From assembly GCF_039544265.1 (NCBI RefSeq), contig NZ_BAABLI010000015.1:242540-306539 (forward strand): a stretch of 64,000 nt of DNA. The letters run 5' to 3'. A program made the position numbers and the translations under genes. The notes below the pieces were generated by a model. The model made no database searches and had not been told where the DNA came from. It saw only the letters and a list, made by a program, of their open reading frames with translations. This document shows, one piece after another, positions 1 to 9,102 of the stretch (the first letter of the stretch is position 1; each line of letters starts with the position of its first letter). Source of the DNA: Corallincola platygyrae (GTDB taxonomy: Bacteria > Pseudomonadota > Gammaproteobacteria > Enterobacterales > Neiellaceae).

Positions 1-203
1 CGCCGTCTGGATTCCCAGCTTTTGACGGTGTCTAGGCTAGCTCCTAGAGCGGTGGAAAATTGCAGCTGAGAAACCCCCAATCGATTTCGAAGGGCTTTTA
101 CGTCGATTAATTCATATCGATACACTCGAGATGCTTCTCTATTTTCTTGTTGGATTTCTATAGCCTCTTCTAAAGAGGCTTTTAATTCTTTAAACAAATC
201 CAT
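1..203 (-). CDS. XRE/HTH antitoxin-like protein, 3' end cut off by the window
   Basis: Reading leftward from an ATG at 203 to the window edge gives about 67 residues with no stop. The N-terminal half is helical and charged. It is followed by a helix-turn-helix around residues 34-65 (DVKALRNRLGVSQ, then a LDTVKSWE recognition helix). This layout is typical of NadS/HigA-type antitoxins paired with RelE/HigB toxins. The ribosome site GGGAG lies 6 bases before the ATG. No toxin gene lies upstream, where HigB normally sits, so any toxin must follow beyond the window or be lost. The gene is too short for the usual track because it is truncated. HTH assignment is firm; the antitoxin role is inferred. 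Confidence 0.7.
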   Translation of the reverse strand, partial: MDLFKELKASLEEAIEIQQENREASRVYRYELIDVKALRNRLGVSQLQFSTALGASLDTVKSWESRR

Positions 204-274
204 TATTACTCCCACGGGGCGAAAGACTTTAGTTACACGTCTGCTTCAAAACACCAACGTGAAACCAGCCTTTA

Positions 275-302
275 ATTATAGATTGTAGGTGTACAGTGTA
301 CC
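275..302 (-). promoter_or_regulatory. promoter and probable operator of the HTH gene
   Basis: On the minus strand a perfect TATAAT box (complement of 275-280) lies about 70 bases before the HTH ATG. Just upstream, at 288-302, is GGTGTACAGTGTACC: two GTGTAC direct repeats that also form an imperfect inverted repeat and would cover the -35 position. Autoregulation by the HTH protein is inferred from this arrangement. Confidence 0.45.
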
Positions 303-304
303 CG

Positions 305-904
305 CTAAGTATGATCTTTGTTAGCCCTTAGCAGCTCATCAACTACATGTGAAACGTACTCTGGGTTGTTCCTGAGTTGATATGCGCGAGCAAGAGTCAA
401 AATGGACATTACTCCACTTTTTGTTTCGGACGCCAGCCTCTCTCTTTCGTCACTTCCCCATTCAATAAAAACTTGCTGCTCCAAGTTTTTCGTATAAATT
501 GGCGTTACCAGCGTAGTGAATATCTCATCAGCCCTCATTTCCTTATAAGCACACCATTGTGCTCTGATATCTAGTATTCCTTGTTCCAGATACACCTTGC
601 ATGCCAAAGTGCAATCTACACTGGGGTTTAGATCGGTGCGAGAATAAATCTCAAGCTTCCCAATATCATCGTTTGGTATCTTCTCTATCAGTTCGGAGAA
701 CTCTGGACAAGATGTTGGATCCGTCAGTGCAACCTGGCCATTTTCCTTAGCCAATAACCGGTTTAATTGCTTCACGAAAAATGAAGGTGCCACTTCCTCT
801 GATAAATCGTTAACACAGCTCAAGTTTAGACTAGCGTAGCCGTCTACAACCTGATATGAACCAAAGAAAAAATCTTGGCAACTGCTTACTTTAAGAAACT
901 GCAC
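305..904 (-). CDS. unrecognised 199-aa protein, partner of the KAP NTPase
   Basis: I do not recognise this protein. It is soluble in appearance, without a signal peptide or membrane segment, with a cysteine-containing N-terminal half (residues near 9, 30, 66, 98 and 102) and a helical C-terminus. Its start overlaps the end of the KAP NTPase gene by 14 bases, so the two are probably translationally coupled and act together. The pair sits behind a recombinase cassette, a usual place for defence cargo. An accessory or effector subunit of the NTPase is the simplest guess; there is no motif to prove it. Confidence 0.75.
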   Translation of the reverse strand: MQFLKVSSCQDFFFGSYQVVDGYASLNLSCVNDLSEEVAPSFFVKQLNRLLAKENGQVALTDPTSCPEFSELIEKIPNDDIGKLEIYSRTDLNPSVDCTLACKVYLEQGILDIRAQWCAYKEMRADEIFTTLVTPIYTKNLEQQVFIEWGSDERERLASETKSGVMSILTLARAYQLRNNPEYVSHVVDELLRANKDHT

Positions 905-3900
905 TTTTCTTCATTCCTTCTGATGATTTTTCTATTAGACGAGTCAGCCTTTCATAACCACCAACAGGGTTAGATTCGGCCGCTGAAAGCAGCTGCTGGC
1001 GTTCTTCGTCTTGCCAATCGTTCAGGTACCAACGCTGGTTGTCTAACCATTGAATGACAGTATCATCTTCGGCTTTTTCAACCATCAAAGTGTAGGCGCT
1101 TCTCACGTCAGGATGAGTCGCTTTCTGAAGTGTGAATATTGACCCTAAGCAGCTAATTATGTTTGACCGAGCAGTGGTGCTAGTCGGCTGCTCTGCGACT
1201 TTATTTTTAGCTTGGTTGCTCAAGCGGTTTAATTCATTTTTTGGAAGCAACTTCGCGCATAGTGCAACAAAAGCACTGTGATCCAACATGTTGGAAAAAG
1301 AATCAGATTTACTTAACTCAGCGCTTAGCGCCTCGTAAAGTCCTTTAAAATTCTCAATGGTAGTCTCTGAATCTACCAACCAGGTTACCACCATCTTTAA
1401 GTTGAGAGCTGGTGCTGCGAGCCAGTTAAGCCAAGTTTCTTTACTGTTTTCGTTAGCGTCAATATATGAAAGTAACTTTTGCTGCCAATCTCCTTCGTTA
1501 TCATGTTTTATGACATCTTCAATGAATTTAGTGGCCCAGTCGCTAGGCGAGGTTTTCAAATACTGTAACCAACCACTACAAAAATTTATTAGCACATGTA
1601 GTTCGGTCTCTTTAAACAGTTTTCTAACGGAAGAATAGTGATCACACAATATTTCTCTGATAGTTAGAGAGTGAACGCGGTTTGAAGCTATCATGGCTTT
1701 TACTGCATCACTCAGGTAGCCTGATACATGCTCAAGGCGCAGATTCGTTAAAATGCTACTGAACCTCTTTGTAAATACCAAGTAATCAGTAAGGTAGCTG
1801 ACGTAGCCAGGATATTTATCTAGTTTTGGCTCAATAAATGCCCAACGAGGCTGACTAATTAAATGTCTATTAGCGTTGAGCATCTGTATGCTGCCTTCCG
1901 TAGTTGTGGCAACGAGATTGGCGAGTATGCATGCTAAGATTTTTTCGCACAGCTCTTTACTCATCTGCTCTTCATGATCTTCGAAATACTCAAACAGCTC
2001 TTTGATATAGCCTTCTGACTCATTCCAACTAGTTGTAAACGGAAGAATATCCAACCAGCTTTCAGGGTCATCATCAAAGCCTACGCTTAAATTTGCTGTA
2101 GGCGATTCATTTGAAGAAAAATCAATCAAACCTAACTTGTGGTCTTCGCGGATCCACTCATAAAGACTTGAATGCTCAAACTCATCGTCATTAGCAATTA
2201 GGTTCAGAAGCTCACTTTTACTATTTAGGGGTAAGTAAGTCTCTTCAATGTTCCAGTAGGAATAGTTGTCTTTACGAGTCCATAGCAAAGCAAATAGCTT
2301 AACTGGAGGATTTTCAATCACAAATGGCTTCTTGCCCAGTAGTTTGGAGTAGGCATAAACATGATCAACCGACTGTTCGCTACCCTCTGACGCCGGGAAA
2401 TCAATTTCTCTCAGACTCTTCTGGAGTTTTTGTTGCTTAGATCTTACAAGAGAGAGGTCAACGTCGTAGCCTCTTTTAACAAGGAACTCTATAGCGTCAA
2501 CGTAATCCTCGGAGTAAGAAAGTTCGGCTGAGCTTTCAGCTGACAAGCGATTGAACCTCGGGAGCCATTTATCAACCCAAGATATACCTTTATCACCATG
2601 TGCTACAGCCCTTGCAGCGAGTTCAACTAAGGCAGGTGGATTCGAGCGTTCAATCTGGCGCTCAAAGAATACGTCGTAGCCAAGAACATCAGATAGCTCT
2701 ATCAACCTCTCCTCATCGGCGCTAGTTAGAGCTGCTCTAATAGGTTCGCCGAGCAACTCACTTTTAGCGATGTCTGGTAATGTCTGATAATGAATACATG
2801 CTATTTGGGTGGCCCATATATCACTTTCTCCTACGGAGCGGTTGAGTAACTTATGGGTTTGACTAATTTGGACTTTCAATCTGGCTTTGTCGTCCGCCTC
2901 GGGGATTGTTTGAGAAGGGATTTCAGCCGAAAGGAGTTGCTCAAGTGTAAGTTTGCCATGTTGATTTTTAAGGCCTAAAACGTATGTGGCACATGATGCA
3001 CCATGGAGCCTTTCTGCTGGACAACTCGCTAATATACTGGCGATATCATTAATGAGCTTCTTCAATTGACGAGGAGTAACGCCTTGTCCAGGTCGTTGCC
3101 ACATGTCAATCAACTCTGCAGCAATGTTAACCCCCTCTACGCTATTGCCTAGGTTTTCCTCCCACAACTTTCGAAACTGGTCTCGCCAGCCTGCTGTAAC
3201 AATGGGCGGAGCCTGAAACACGATAGGAAGTCTCTTCGATATGTACTCCATGCCGCTATAAAGCTCGTTGTCATCATCATCACTCAGTGACTTGGCTACG
3301 TGCGCAGATGAAAAGGGAACCAAAACCTTCATTTTTTTACCTGCTAGGGCATTGATGATGTTGAGGTCACTCCATATCTCTCTAACCAATCGAGCTTCGA
3401 CACGATCTAAGTTGTCTATAACCAAAACAATGGTTTTATCTTCAGGGATGGACTGAGTGAAAGCTGTAAGAGCGTCTTTGAGTTCTAGGCTCCCAACTTC
3501 CCTGCTTACATCAAACGTCTCTTGAATTCTGTCTATGCTGTTTCGCTTGAAAACGTCTGCTAGCCTTACGACGTCTTTTTTCTTCCCTTTTTTAAGTTGA
3601 TATGAGTTGTAACGCCAATTAACCAGGAGAACGATAAGTGGGGAGAAACCTAATAGGGCTTCAACAGAAAAAGGCAGATATAGAGGATTAGTATTATTGA
3701 TGAACAATGTATCAAAGAACGTTATAAGGGATTCGATTCCTTCTTTTGCATATCGAATTGAAAACGCAATTGAGACCGCATAGGCAATGACTAGCCAACT
3801 CAAGCTACTGTTGGTCCGCTTTGTATACTCCAAAACATTTCCAAGCGCTTGATTGGCCGCTTTATCTATTCTTTTCTGAGTCAGGGAATTCACTTGGTTT

Positions 3901-4226
3901 AGGTTCTTGATTTCCTTCTGAAGAACCTTAATCAAAGCTGTTTTTATGGATGAGTGGTGATGTGTATCTACATCAAAAATCACAAAGTGATAGCGGTCTT
4001 GGTCAAGGCGGTCTTCAAGCAGTTTGATGATGGTGCTTTTGCCAGCGCCAAGCTCACCCTCAAGCCCTAATGTGTGTGCGGAATCATCCTCCTCGATCAC
4101 TCGCTTGAGCGCATTCGCAGCATGGCTATGCCCTTGACCATCAAAGAGATCTTCGGATGATGGTTCCTCTGTTTGAAACTTAGGGAAAGAGGCTTCGAGT
4201 GAAATGGAGTCTTCTTGGTCGCACAT
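891..4226 (-). CDS. KAP-family P-loop NTPase with membrane insertion
   Basis: The 1111-aa protein has a Walker A at residues 57-64 (GELGAGKS) and a Walker B near 266-276 (IVLVIDNLDRV, with D271 and D274). Two hydrophobic segments (about 143-157 and 187-203) lie between them. Membrane segments inserted between Walker A and B are the hallmark of KAP NTPases (named after Kidins220/ARMS and PifA). PifA of the F plasmid is a KAP protein that excludes phage T7, and KAP genes are common in defence islands. The remaining 700 residues are mostly helical and carry no motif I recognise; they may be a sensor or effector. It overlaps the following 199-aa gene. Start chosen at the ATG after an AAGGAA site. 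Family assignment is strong; the defence role is inferred. Confidence 0.88.
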   Translation of the reverse strand: MCDQEDSISLEASFPKFQTEEPSSEDLFDGQGHSHAANALKRVIEEDDSAHTLGLEGELGAGKSTIIKLLEDRLDQDRYHFVIFDVDTHHHSSIKTALIKVLQKEIKNLNQVNSLTQKRIDKAANQALGNVLEYTKRTNSSLSWLVIAYAVSIAFSIRYAKEGIESLITFFDTLFINNTNPLYLPFSVEALLGFSPLIVLLVNWRYNSYQLKKGKKKDVVRLADVFKRNSIDRIQETFDVSREVGSLELKDALTAFTQSIPEDKTIVLVIDNLDRVEARLVREIWSDLNIINALAGKKMKVLVPFSSAHVAKSLSDDDDNELYSGMEYISKRLPIVFQAPPIVTAGWRDQFRKLWEENLGNSVEGVNIAAELIDMWQRPGQGVTPRQLKKLINDIASILASCPAERLHGASCATYVLGLKNQHGKLTLEQLLSAEIPSQTIPEADDKARLKVQISQTHKLLNRSVGESDIWATQIACIHYQTLPDIAKSELLGEPIRAALTSADEERLIELSDVLGYDVFFERQIERSNPPALVELAARAVAHGDKGISWVDKWLPRFNRLSAESSAELSYSEDYVDAIEFLVKRGYDVDLSLVRSKQQKLQKSLREIDFPASEGSEQSVDHVYAYSKLLGKKPFVIENPPVKLFALLWTRKDNYSYWNIEETYLPLNSKSELLNLIANDDEFEHSSLYEWIREDHKLGLIDFSSNESPTANLSVGFDDDPESWLDILPFTTSWNESEGYIKELFEYFEDHEEQMSKELCEKILACILANLVATTTEGSIQMLNANRHLISQPRWAFIEPKLDKYPGYVSYLTDYLVFTKRFSSILTNLRLEHVSGYLSDAVKAMIASNRVHSLTIREILCDHYSSVRKLFKETELHVLINFCSGWLQYLKTSPSDWATKFIEDVIKHDNEGDWQQKLLSYIDANENSKETWLNWLAAPALNLKMVVTWLVDSETTIENFKGLYEALSAELSKSDSFSNMLDHSAFVALCAKLLPKNELNRLSNQAKNKVAEQPTSTTARSNIISCLGSIFTLQKATHPDVRSAYTLMVEKAEDDTVIQWLDNQRWYLNDWQDEERQQLLSAAESNPVGGYERLTRLIEKSSEGMKKSAVS

Positions 4227-4524
4227 ACCGTGATTTCCTTTTCGAGTAACAACGTGCTTTAGTTTGAACCAATCACCGAACTATAAAAATGATCGTCGCC
4301 GAATAAATGGATAAGAATGAGATTTTTCGTGAAATTCAATACTTGTATTCAGGGTATGAAGGTACACGCTCAAATTACTTAAAGCATTATCACTTAACAT
4401 GAATCTTGCACCTGTCCTCTTCCACTGTGTAGAGATTAGAACTTGAGGCCTACTACGGATATCATTTGGACTTTTAAATAATTCTGATGTGTCTTGTTCG
4501 TTCTGGGGCTAATCTTGCGAAAAA
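4227..4524. other. non-coding gap between the YkgJ gene and the KAP gene
   Basis: About 300 bases, AT-rich, with no convincing reading frame on either strand. It must carry the promoter of the KAP unit unless that unit is read through from the recombinase cassette. I saw no clear hairpin terminator. Confidence 0.4.
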
Positions 4525-4833
4525 CTACTCAAAAACTCCAGTATCTCTCTCTAGCTCCGTAAGAAGCTCCAATGCAGTCTCAGGACCTTTGCCACAAATT
4601 ACCTTGTCACTTGTGAAGGCATCGCATACAGCCGGTCGTTCTGGTGAATCAAACAAGCGACACAGGTTATGCTCATCAAGTTGTACGCAGCGTTCCCCTG
4701 CAGGCTTACCTGAAGGCATCCCTGGAATAGGAGAAGAAATAGAGGGTGCAATACAGCAAGCCCCGCAGCCCTTTCCTGATCTCTCGGAAATGCATGGTGA
4801 CCAATCAGACACCTCAACTATGTGCTCAATCAC
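4525..4833 (-). CDS. YkgJ-family cysteine cluster protein
   Basis: A 102-aa protein with the YkgJ/UPF0153 signature: CGACC near residues 23-27, an SSPIPGMPSGKPAG segment, then single cysteines in CVQL, NLCRLF and AVCDAF contexts. The family is predicted to bind zinc or iron-sulphur; its function is not settled. The start is a GTG at 4833. It lies between the recombinase cassette and the KAP gene, all on the minus strand, with gaps of 24 and about 300 bases. It could be cargo or flanking chromosome, since homologues are usually chromosomal. Confidence 0.85.
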   Translation of the reverse strand: MIEHIVEVSDWSPCISERSGKGCGACCIAPSISSPIPGMPSGKPAGERCVQLDEHNLCRLFDSPERPAVCDAFTSDKVICGKGPETALELLTELERDTGVFE

Positions 4834-4857
4834 TAATGGGCCTTGAAGCTATTCATG

Positions 4858-5295
4858 TTAAGAACGATTTTTGACCGCGAATTCTAATACGTTTACGTCT
4901 GCAAGGCCATGTCGTTCTAGATGCTTTAGGTATCTTTGGAGGTGGTGCAGTTGGTATGCTAGCTCGAGTTTTTCGCCTTCAGCTTGTTTTAGTTGTGCTT
5001 TGTATGAATCCCTCTGTTTTCGATACTTTCGCTTTAAGCCTATCTCCCTCTTTATTCTTTTCTGAAGTTCTGGTGACCCATTGTCATTGGTGGAAACCAT
5101 GGTGGCTTTGGCCTTTTGAATCTTTTGCTTCAAGCTCACATAAAGTGGGTGATTGTAATTCAAGGCGCCATTTGCCAGGCCCGCTCGTTTCTCTATCGCA
5201 TGTTGACTAATGCGTGCCCCATTAGCGATCAATTCGCACAGCGCTCTCTCTGCTGCATCTGCGCTCAATTTAACTTTACTCACAAATAACCCCAT
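4858..5295 (-). CDS. small coiled-coil protein of the recombinase cassette (TnpC/GmtX-like)
   Basis: A 145-aa basic protein. Residues about 28-60 look like a DNA-binding helix-turn-helix (ARISQHAIEKRAGLANGALN), followed by a lysine-rich coiled coil at about 80-130. This architecture matches TnpC of Tn554 (DUF6262-like), a small accessory factor that affects orientation and frequency of transposition. The gene overlaps the end of the 699-aa recombinase by 20 bases; a GTG at 5283, in a GTGAGTAA overlap with that stop, is an alternative start. It is the last gene of a four-gene coupled cassette. The family match is by architecture, not by search. Confidence 0.75.
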   Translation of the reverse strand: MGLFVSKVKLSADAAERALCELIANGARISQHAIEKRAGLANGALNYNHPLYVSLKQKIQKAKATMVSTNDNGSPELQKRIKREIGLKRKYRKQRDSYKAQLKQAEGEKLELAYQLHHLQRYLKHLERHGLADVNVLEFAVKNRS

Positions 5296-7375
5296 AGAAC
5301 TCGAGACATTGTTGATAACTTTCCATCTCTAGACGGAAGAACTCTTGGCTGGCTTCGGGAAGTCCTTTAGTCTTGGAGTTCAGATAAAGCTGACGGTATC
5401 TCTTATACCTGTTTAGCCAAATAGGTATAGATTCCCTATCAGCGACTAAGTTTTCACAGTCTGGCCTGCAGTTTGCTGACTGCAAAGTGGCTGCAAAATC
5501 ACAGTCTTGACCATTCATACAATACATGCCATTACCTAGCGACATCACTTTGGATTTCCTTCTCTTCGCCAGAGACATTGCATGAGAAAACGACTGATAC
5601 ACCTTTGTCTTAGCGCCTCCAAGTTTAGATTGCTCCAGCAACTTCCCACCTTTCCCGTATAGGTTATTACCCTCCTGAAATCTAATCGCTAAACTAGCAG
5701 CACGTTCTAGGTCAGCCCTTTCGAGCTCCTTTGCAAATGCAGCGGCTATTCGCCCCGGAGCTCTACTGTTCGCTAGGGCCCCTTCCGTATACCATTCTGA
5801 GATTGTTTTACCTAGGTGCTTTAAGTGGATAGCCAGGTGACTCATGGAAACAAGTTCCAGTCGCTTAACATGAACAGCGATACTTCTTCTATATTGGTGT
5901 GAGGATATAGGCCATAAAGCCCCTATCTGTACTTCTTTTTCTGCCTCCAATGGCTTGCCAAGATTTGGATTAAGCCTCCAAAATTCTGCTAAATCATCAG
6001 TAGAAACTCTAATATTATGAGCACGGCTCCAACTGAGTTGCCTTTCAGATGACCTTTGGTCACGCATTAGAGAAAAATCCCTATTTGCATGAAAACGCCT
6101 TGCATCCGTTTTAATATATAATGAGTTCAGTTCGCGACCAGATTTTTGGAACATACATTCACCCAGTAAGCGCATTTTTCGAAAAATTTCTTCTACTATA
6201 GGGGGAGCGGCCCACCAATCTTCAGTTCCACCTTCATCCGAATTCTTGTATGTATTAGCCCTAATCCCTACCCAATCTCTCTCCAGAATTAACGAACCAA
6301 ACTTGATAGTCGTGGCCTCACTTTTTCTCATACCTGTAAACGCCTGAAAAGCCTCGCACGCAATTAGTGCTTGCCGATTATAGAAGGTATATATCTCTTC
6401 CATGTCTACCAAAAATTTTGGAAATCGCCTGTTATAACTAACAACATCAACTTTCTTAGCGACGCCATCAGAAATTACTATTCTAGAAAGCTTCTTATTT
6501 CTGTAAGAGTCCATTGTTTGCTCACTACGGACTATGACCAATGAGCTAATAGCACTATTTTTCTGGTTGTAAATCAACTTCAGATTAGGCTGGCAAAATT
6601 CATCCAAATAGTAGAGCCAGTTATTGTTGTGATGTTTAATTCCTTTTCTATCCAAGTACTTTCTATACTTTAATGGTAACGTAGATATATATAGCCAGCT
6701 ATCCATGCATACTTTCAAATCTAAAAAATAGTCTGCATAGGATTTCCAATAGGCATTTAGTATTCGCATCGGCATGCAATAGCTTTGATTATCGTTTCTT
6801 CCAGGCGAAAGTTTTGTGAAGTTAGTATTAAGGAAAAAACCGTACTCTCCAAAAACGGTCATTTTCATATTGCACATCCTTGATAATGATTTAAAATAAT
6901 TATCAATAGTGCTTTTGCCTCTTCCTTGCTGGAATGATTTTAAAAAATACTCTCTAATAGGTGCCTTGTCTAAATCAAAAATTGACTTAGCACCAATGGT
7001 TTCTAAGTGTTTTGCTATTACGATAATATTTTCAATTGTTCTAATGATAGATGCTAGTTTACATTTCCTTAGAGAAAACCATAGTAAATATATACCTACT
7101 ATTTTTACTTCAAGCATCATTTTTTTGTTTAATTTTAAAAAACAGGCTTTTCTATAAGTTTCTCTTCCTTGAATTAAATGATGATTAGTCCATACATTGT
7201 CTTGAAATTTTATGGGTTTGTTTAATTCATCCCCTGGTATAACGGTGATGTTTTCTAACTGTTGGAAATTTTCTGATTTAAAGGCAGTTCTAATTATATC
7301 TTCATTAGGATAATCATCCTGAATAATATAATTTGAATCAACGTAATCCAAAGTTATTTTATTTATTCTCTCCAT
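5276..7375 (-). CDS. large tyrosine recombinase of a tri-recombinase cassette
   Basis: A 699-aa protein whose C-terminal half carries a complete tyrosine-recombinase active site: R350 in FTGMRKSEA, H493 and R496 in SSHQYRRS, H520 in LKHLG and Y529 in SEWYTEG. A cysteine-rich tail follows (CMNGQDC, then NCRPDC). Such long recombinases with Cys tails occur in Tn554-type and Gamma-Mobile-Trio elements. It overlaps the 579-aa recombinase by 13 bases and the 145-aa gene by 20. Codon use is AT-rich compared with genes right of 12 kb. The role as a mobile-element integrase is well supported; the exact subfamily is not. Confidence 0.85.
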   Translation of the reverse strand: MERINKITLDYVDSNYIIQDDYPNEDIIRTAFKSENFQQLENITVIPGDELNKPIKFQDNVWTNHHLIQGRETYRKACFLKLNKKMMLEVKIVGIYLLWFSLRKCKLASIIRTIENIIVIAKHLETIGAKSIFDLDKAPIREYFLKSFQQGRGKSTIDNYFKSLSRMCNMKMTVFGEYGFFLNTNFTKLSPGRNDNQSYCMPMRILNAYWKSYADYFLDLKVCMDSWLYISTLPLKYRKYLDRKGIKHHNNNWLYYLDEFCQPNLKLIYNQKNSAISSLVIVRSEQTMDSYRNKKLSRIVISDGVAKKVDVVSYNRRFPKFLVDMEEIYTFYNRQALIACEAFQAFTGMRKSEATTIKFGSLILERDWVGIRANTYKNSDEGGTEDWWAAPPIVEEIFRKMRLLGECMFQKSGRELNSLYIKTDARRFHANRDFSLMRDQRSSERQLSWSRAHNIRVSTDDLAEFWRLNPNLGKPLEAEKEVQIGALWPISSHQYRRSIAVHVKRLELVSMSHLAIHLKHLGKTISEWYTEGALANSRAPGRIAAAFAKELERADLERAASLAIRFQEGNNLYGKGGKLLEQSKLGGAKTKVYQSFSHAMSLAKRRKSKVMSLGNGMYCMNGQDCDFAATLQSANCRPDCENLVADRESIPIWLNRYKRYRQLYLNSKTKGLPEASQEFFRLEMESYQQCLEFYGVICE

Positions 7376-9102
7376 GCTTCATCTACTCCGTTCAAGTGTA
7401 ATTTACTCTTAGCCTTAGCGAGCTTTTTACGATCAACGAACTCGAGCATGAAGTTTATTTTCTCGACGAGATCCTGGTAGTTTGAAGATGCTTTAGATGA
7501 ACCTACGTAAACGGTTTTATTGTATTCAATCATCCACTTGAAGCTAAGTAACTGGTAAATAGCATTCTGGTCGTCAATAACAGCACAGTTCTCGCAATTA
7601 ACACAGTTACTTAGATCTGCGCATATCTTTGGATTTCTTCCATATTTTTCCTGTTTGAAAATGTGTTTCTTAGCAATATTTGTGAGGTTATCTGGGGCAA
7701 TGCAACCAAGGCCATTTATTTGTGTTTCCACTTCAACACTATTTCTCAGAGTTATACCAAAGTCTTCAGCTACTTTTTCTCTTTCTCTGAAGCTCTTTTC
7801 ATTTATTGCTGAATCTATAAGAAAGCTTAGTGCGGAACTCATTGCCGCTCTGGCTTCCTCCTCATTTCCAAGTGCATAGTTTCGCCTATATGTTTCCCAA
7901 CTATGTTGAGCTTTCTCTATAATAGCTATAGGCTGTTTTAGCTCATTGTCTACAATTTGCTCAGCAGTTCGCCTTATTTTTCTGGAAGAAATTTGAGGAA
8001 ATATTTCACCATGTAGATCTAAAATTTTTGCTATTGGGTGTGTTCTAAATACAGATAAAGAAGGTGAAAATGTTCTTATTTCTTTTGATGGCTGCTTCAC
8101 CATGAAAAATAACGAATCGTGATCTATTGTGAATCCTTCTTTCAGCAGGTGTTCAAGTAATTTTTTTCTATTTTTAAGGAACTTATCTAAAAATCCTCTG
8201 CCACTTCTGTCCGCATCAATGTGTGAGTTGCCGATTGTTAGTCGTATGAATTTATTTGCTCTGCCTTTATAGATAAAATCACTCTCGGCTCCTTCGTTGT
8301 TCATACTGAAATCGTTGCATTTTAGACTGGTTATTTGGCTTTCATTTCCCCATGTGTAAATACAAAAGAGTACGAAAGAACTGTGAAAAAACCAGTAAAT
8401 AGGATTTCTGAACTGGTAATCATACTCTATATCCTTTTGTGGTAACTTAAATGTCTCTGTCGAAACTATATTTGTTATCTGAAATATTCTATGGCCATGT
8501 TCTGCTCTTCTGACATGCTCCACCAGTAATCTTCCACTAACCTCAAATATTTCTTTGGCGACATGGCTAATTAGCATTAGTTCTTTTCGAGTGTATGCTC
8601 GATTTCCTCTAATGTATTTTGTTGCTTTAAACTGGTAGTTATATTTTGATTGTAAATCCCCAGTATAATCTAAAAACTTATTTACAAACGATAGTCGGCT
8701 AATTGCATGGGCTCGACCTATTTCTCTTGAGTAAATTCGTTTTTGGAGATGATTGGCATAGTTTGGGACAGTGCTACAATCTCTTATATCTCTCTTCAAT
8801 TTAAACTGAAGGTCAAAAAATTCTTTCAACGCTCCAAAAACTGTTAGTCTCCCCGATGGTGCATAAGTTAATAAGAAAGAGCTAACCAACCTCGTATTTG
8901 AATATAAATCCATGTCAAATTCATAGGAATATTTTTTAAATTTAGCAATGTTTACCCCTCTTGCTGATCCGTTAGATAGTGATTTTCCATTAAAGAAGCA
9001 TTTTAAAGACAGTAGATTCAGGTCGATTACTTGGCGGTTATCGTCAGCCTTACCGACCTTTACAATAAGTTCTGGGTCATATTCTTTAACAGTCAGTTTC
9101 AT
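7363..9102 (-). CDS. degenerate tyrosine-recombinase-like protein, middle member of the cassette
   Basis: A 579-aa protein aligned by eye with tyrosine recombinases. The box II position keeps R377 (SRKIRRTA) and the C-terminal box keeps H400 and Y409. The first catalytic arginine is replaced (TWGNESQITSLK where GLRxSE is expected), and the HxxR histidine is replaced by arginine. The C-terminus has C490, C496, C499 and C502, a CX5CX2CX2C cluster that may bind metal. It probably acts as a structural or DNA-binding partner of the two intact recombinases. It overlaps the upstream 405-aa gene by an ATGA junction. It is very AT-rich, a sign of horizontal origin. Confidence 0.8.
   Translation of the reverse strand: MKLTVKEYDPELIVKVGKADDNRQVIDLNLLSLKCFFNGKSLSNGSARGVNIAKFKKYSYEFDMDLYSNTRLVSSFLLTYAPSGRLTVFGALKEFFDLQFKLKRDIRDCSTVPNYANHLQKRIYSREIGRAHAISRLSFVNKFLDYTGDLQSKYNYQFKATKYIRGNRAYTRKELMLISHVAKEIFEVSGRLLVEHVRRAEHGHRIFQITNIVSTETFKLPQKDIEYDYQFRNPIYWFFHSSFVLFCIYTWGNESQITSLKCNDFSMNNEGAESDFIYKGRANKFIRLTIGNSHIDADRSGRGFLDKFLKNRKKLLEHLLKEGFTIDHDSLFFMVKQPSKEIRTFSPSLSVFRTHPIAKILDLHGEIFPQISSRKIRRTAEQIVDNELKQPIAIIEKAQHSWETYRRNYALGNEEEARAAMSSALSFLIDSAINEKSFREREKVAEDFGITLRNSVEVETQINGLGCIAPDNLTNIAKKHIFKQEKYGRNPKICADLSNCVNCENCAVIDDQNAIYQLLSFKWMIEYNKTVYVGSSKASSNYQDLVEKINFMLEFVDRKKLAKAKSKLHLNGVDEAWRE

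Noticed and set aside
4487..4846. Plus-strand frame across the YkgJ gene
   Set aside because: The minus strand encodes the conserved cysteine cluster; the plus frame is a shadow.
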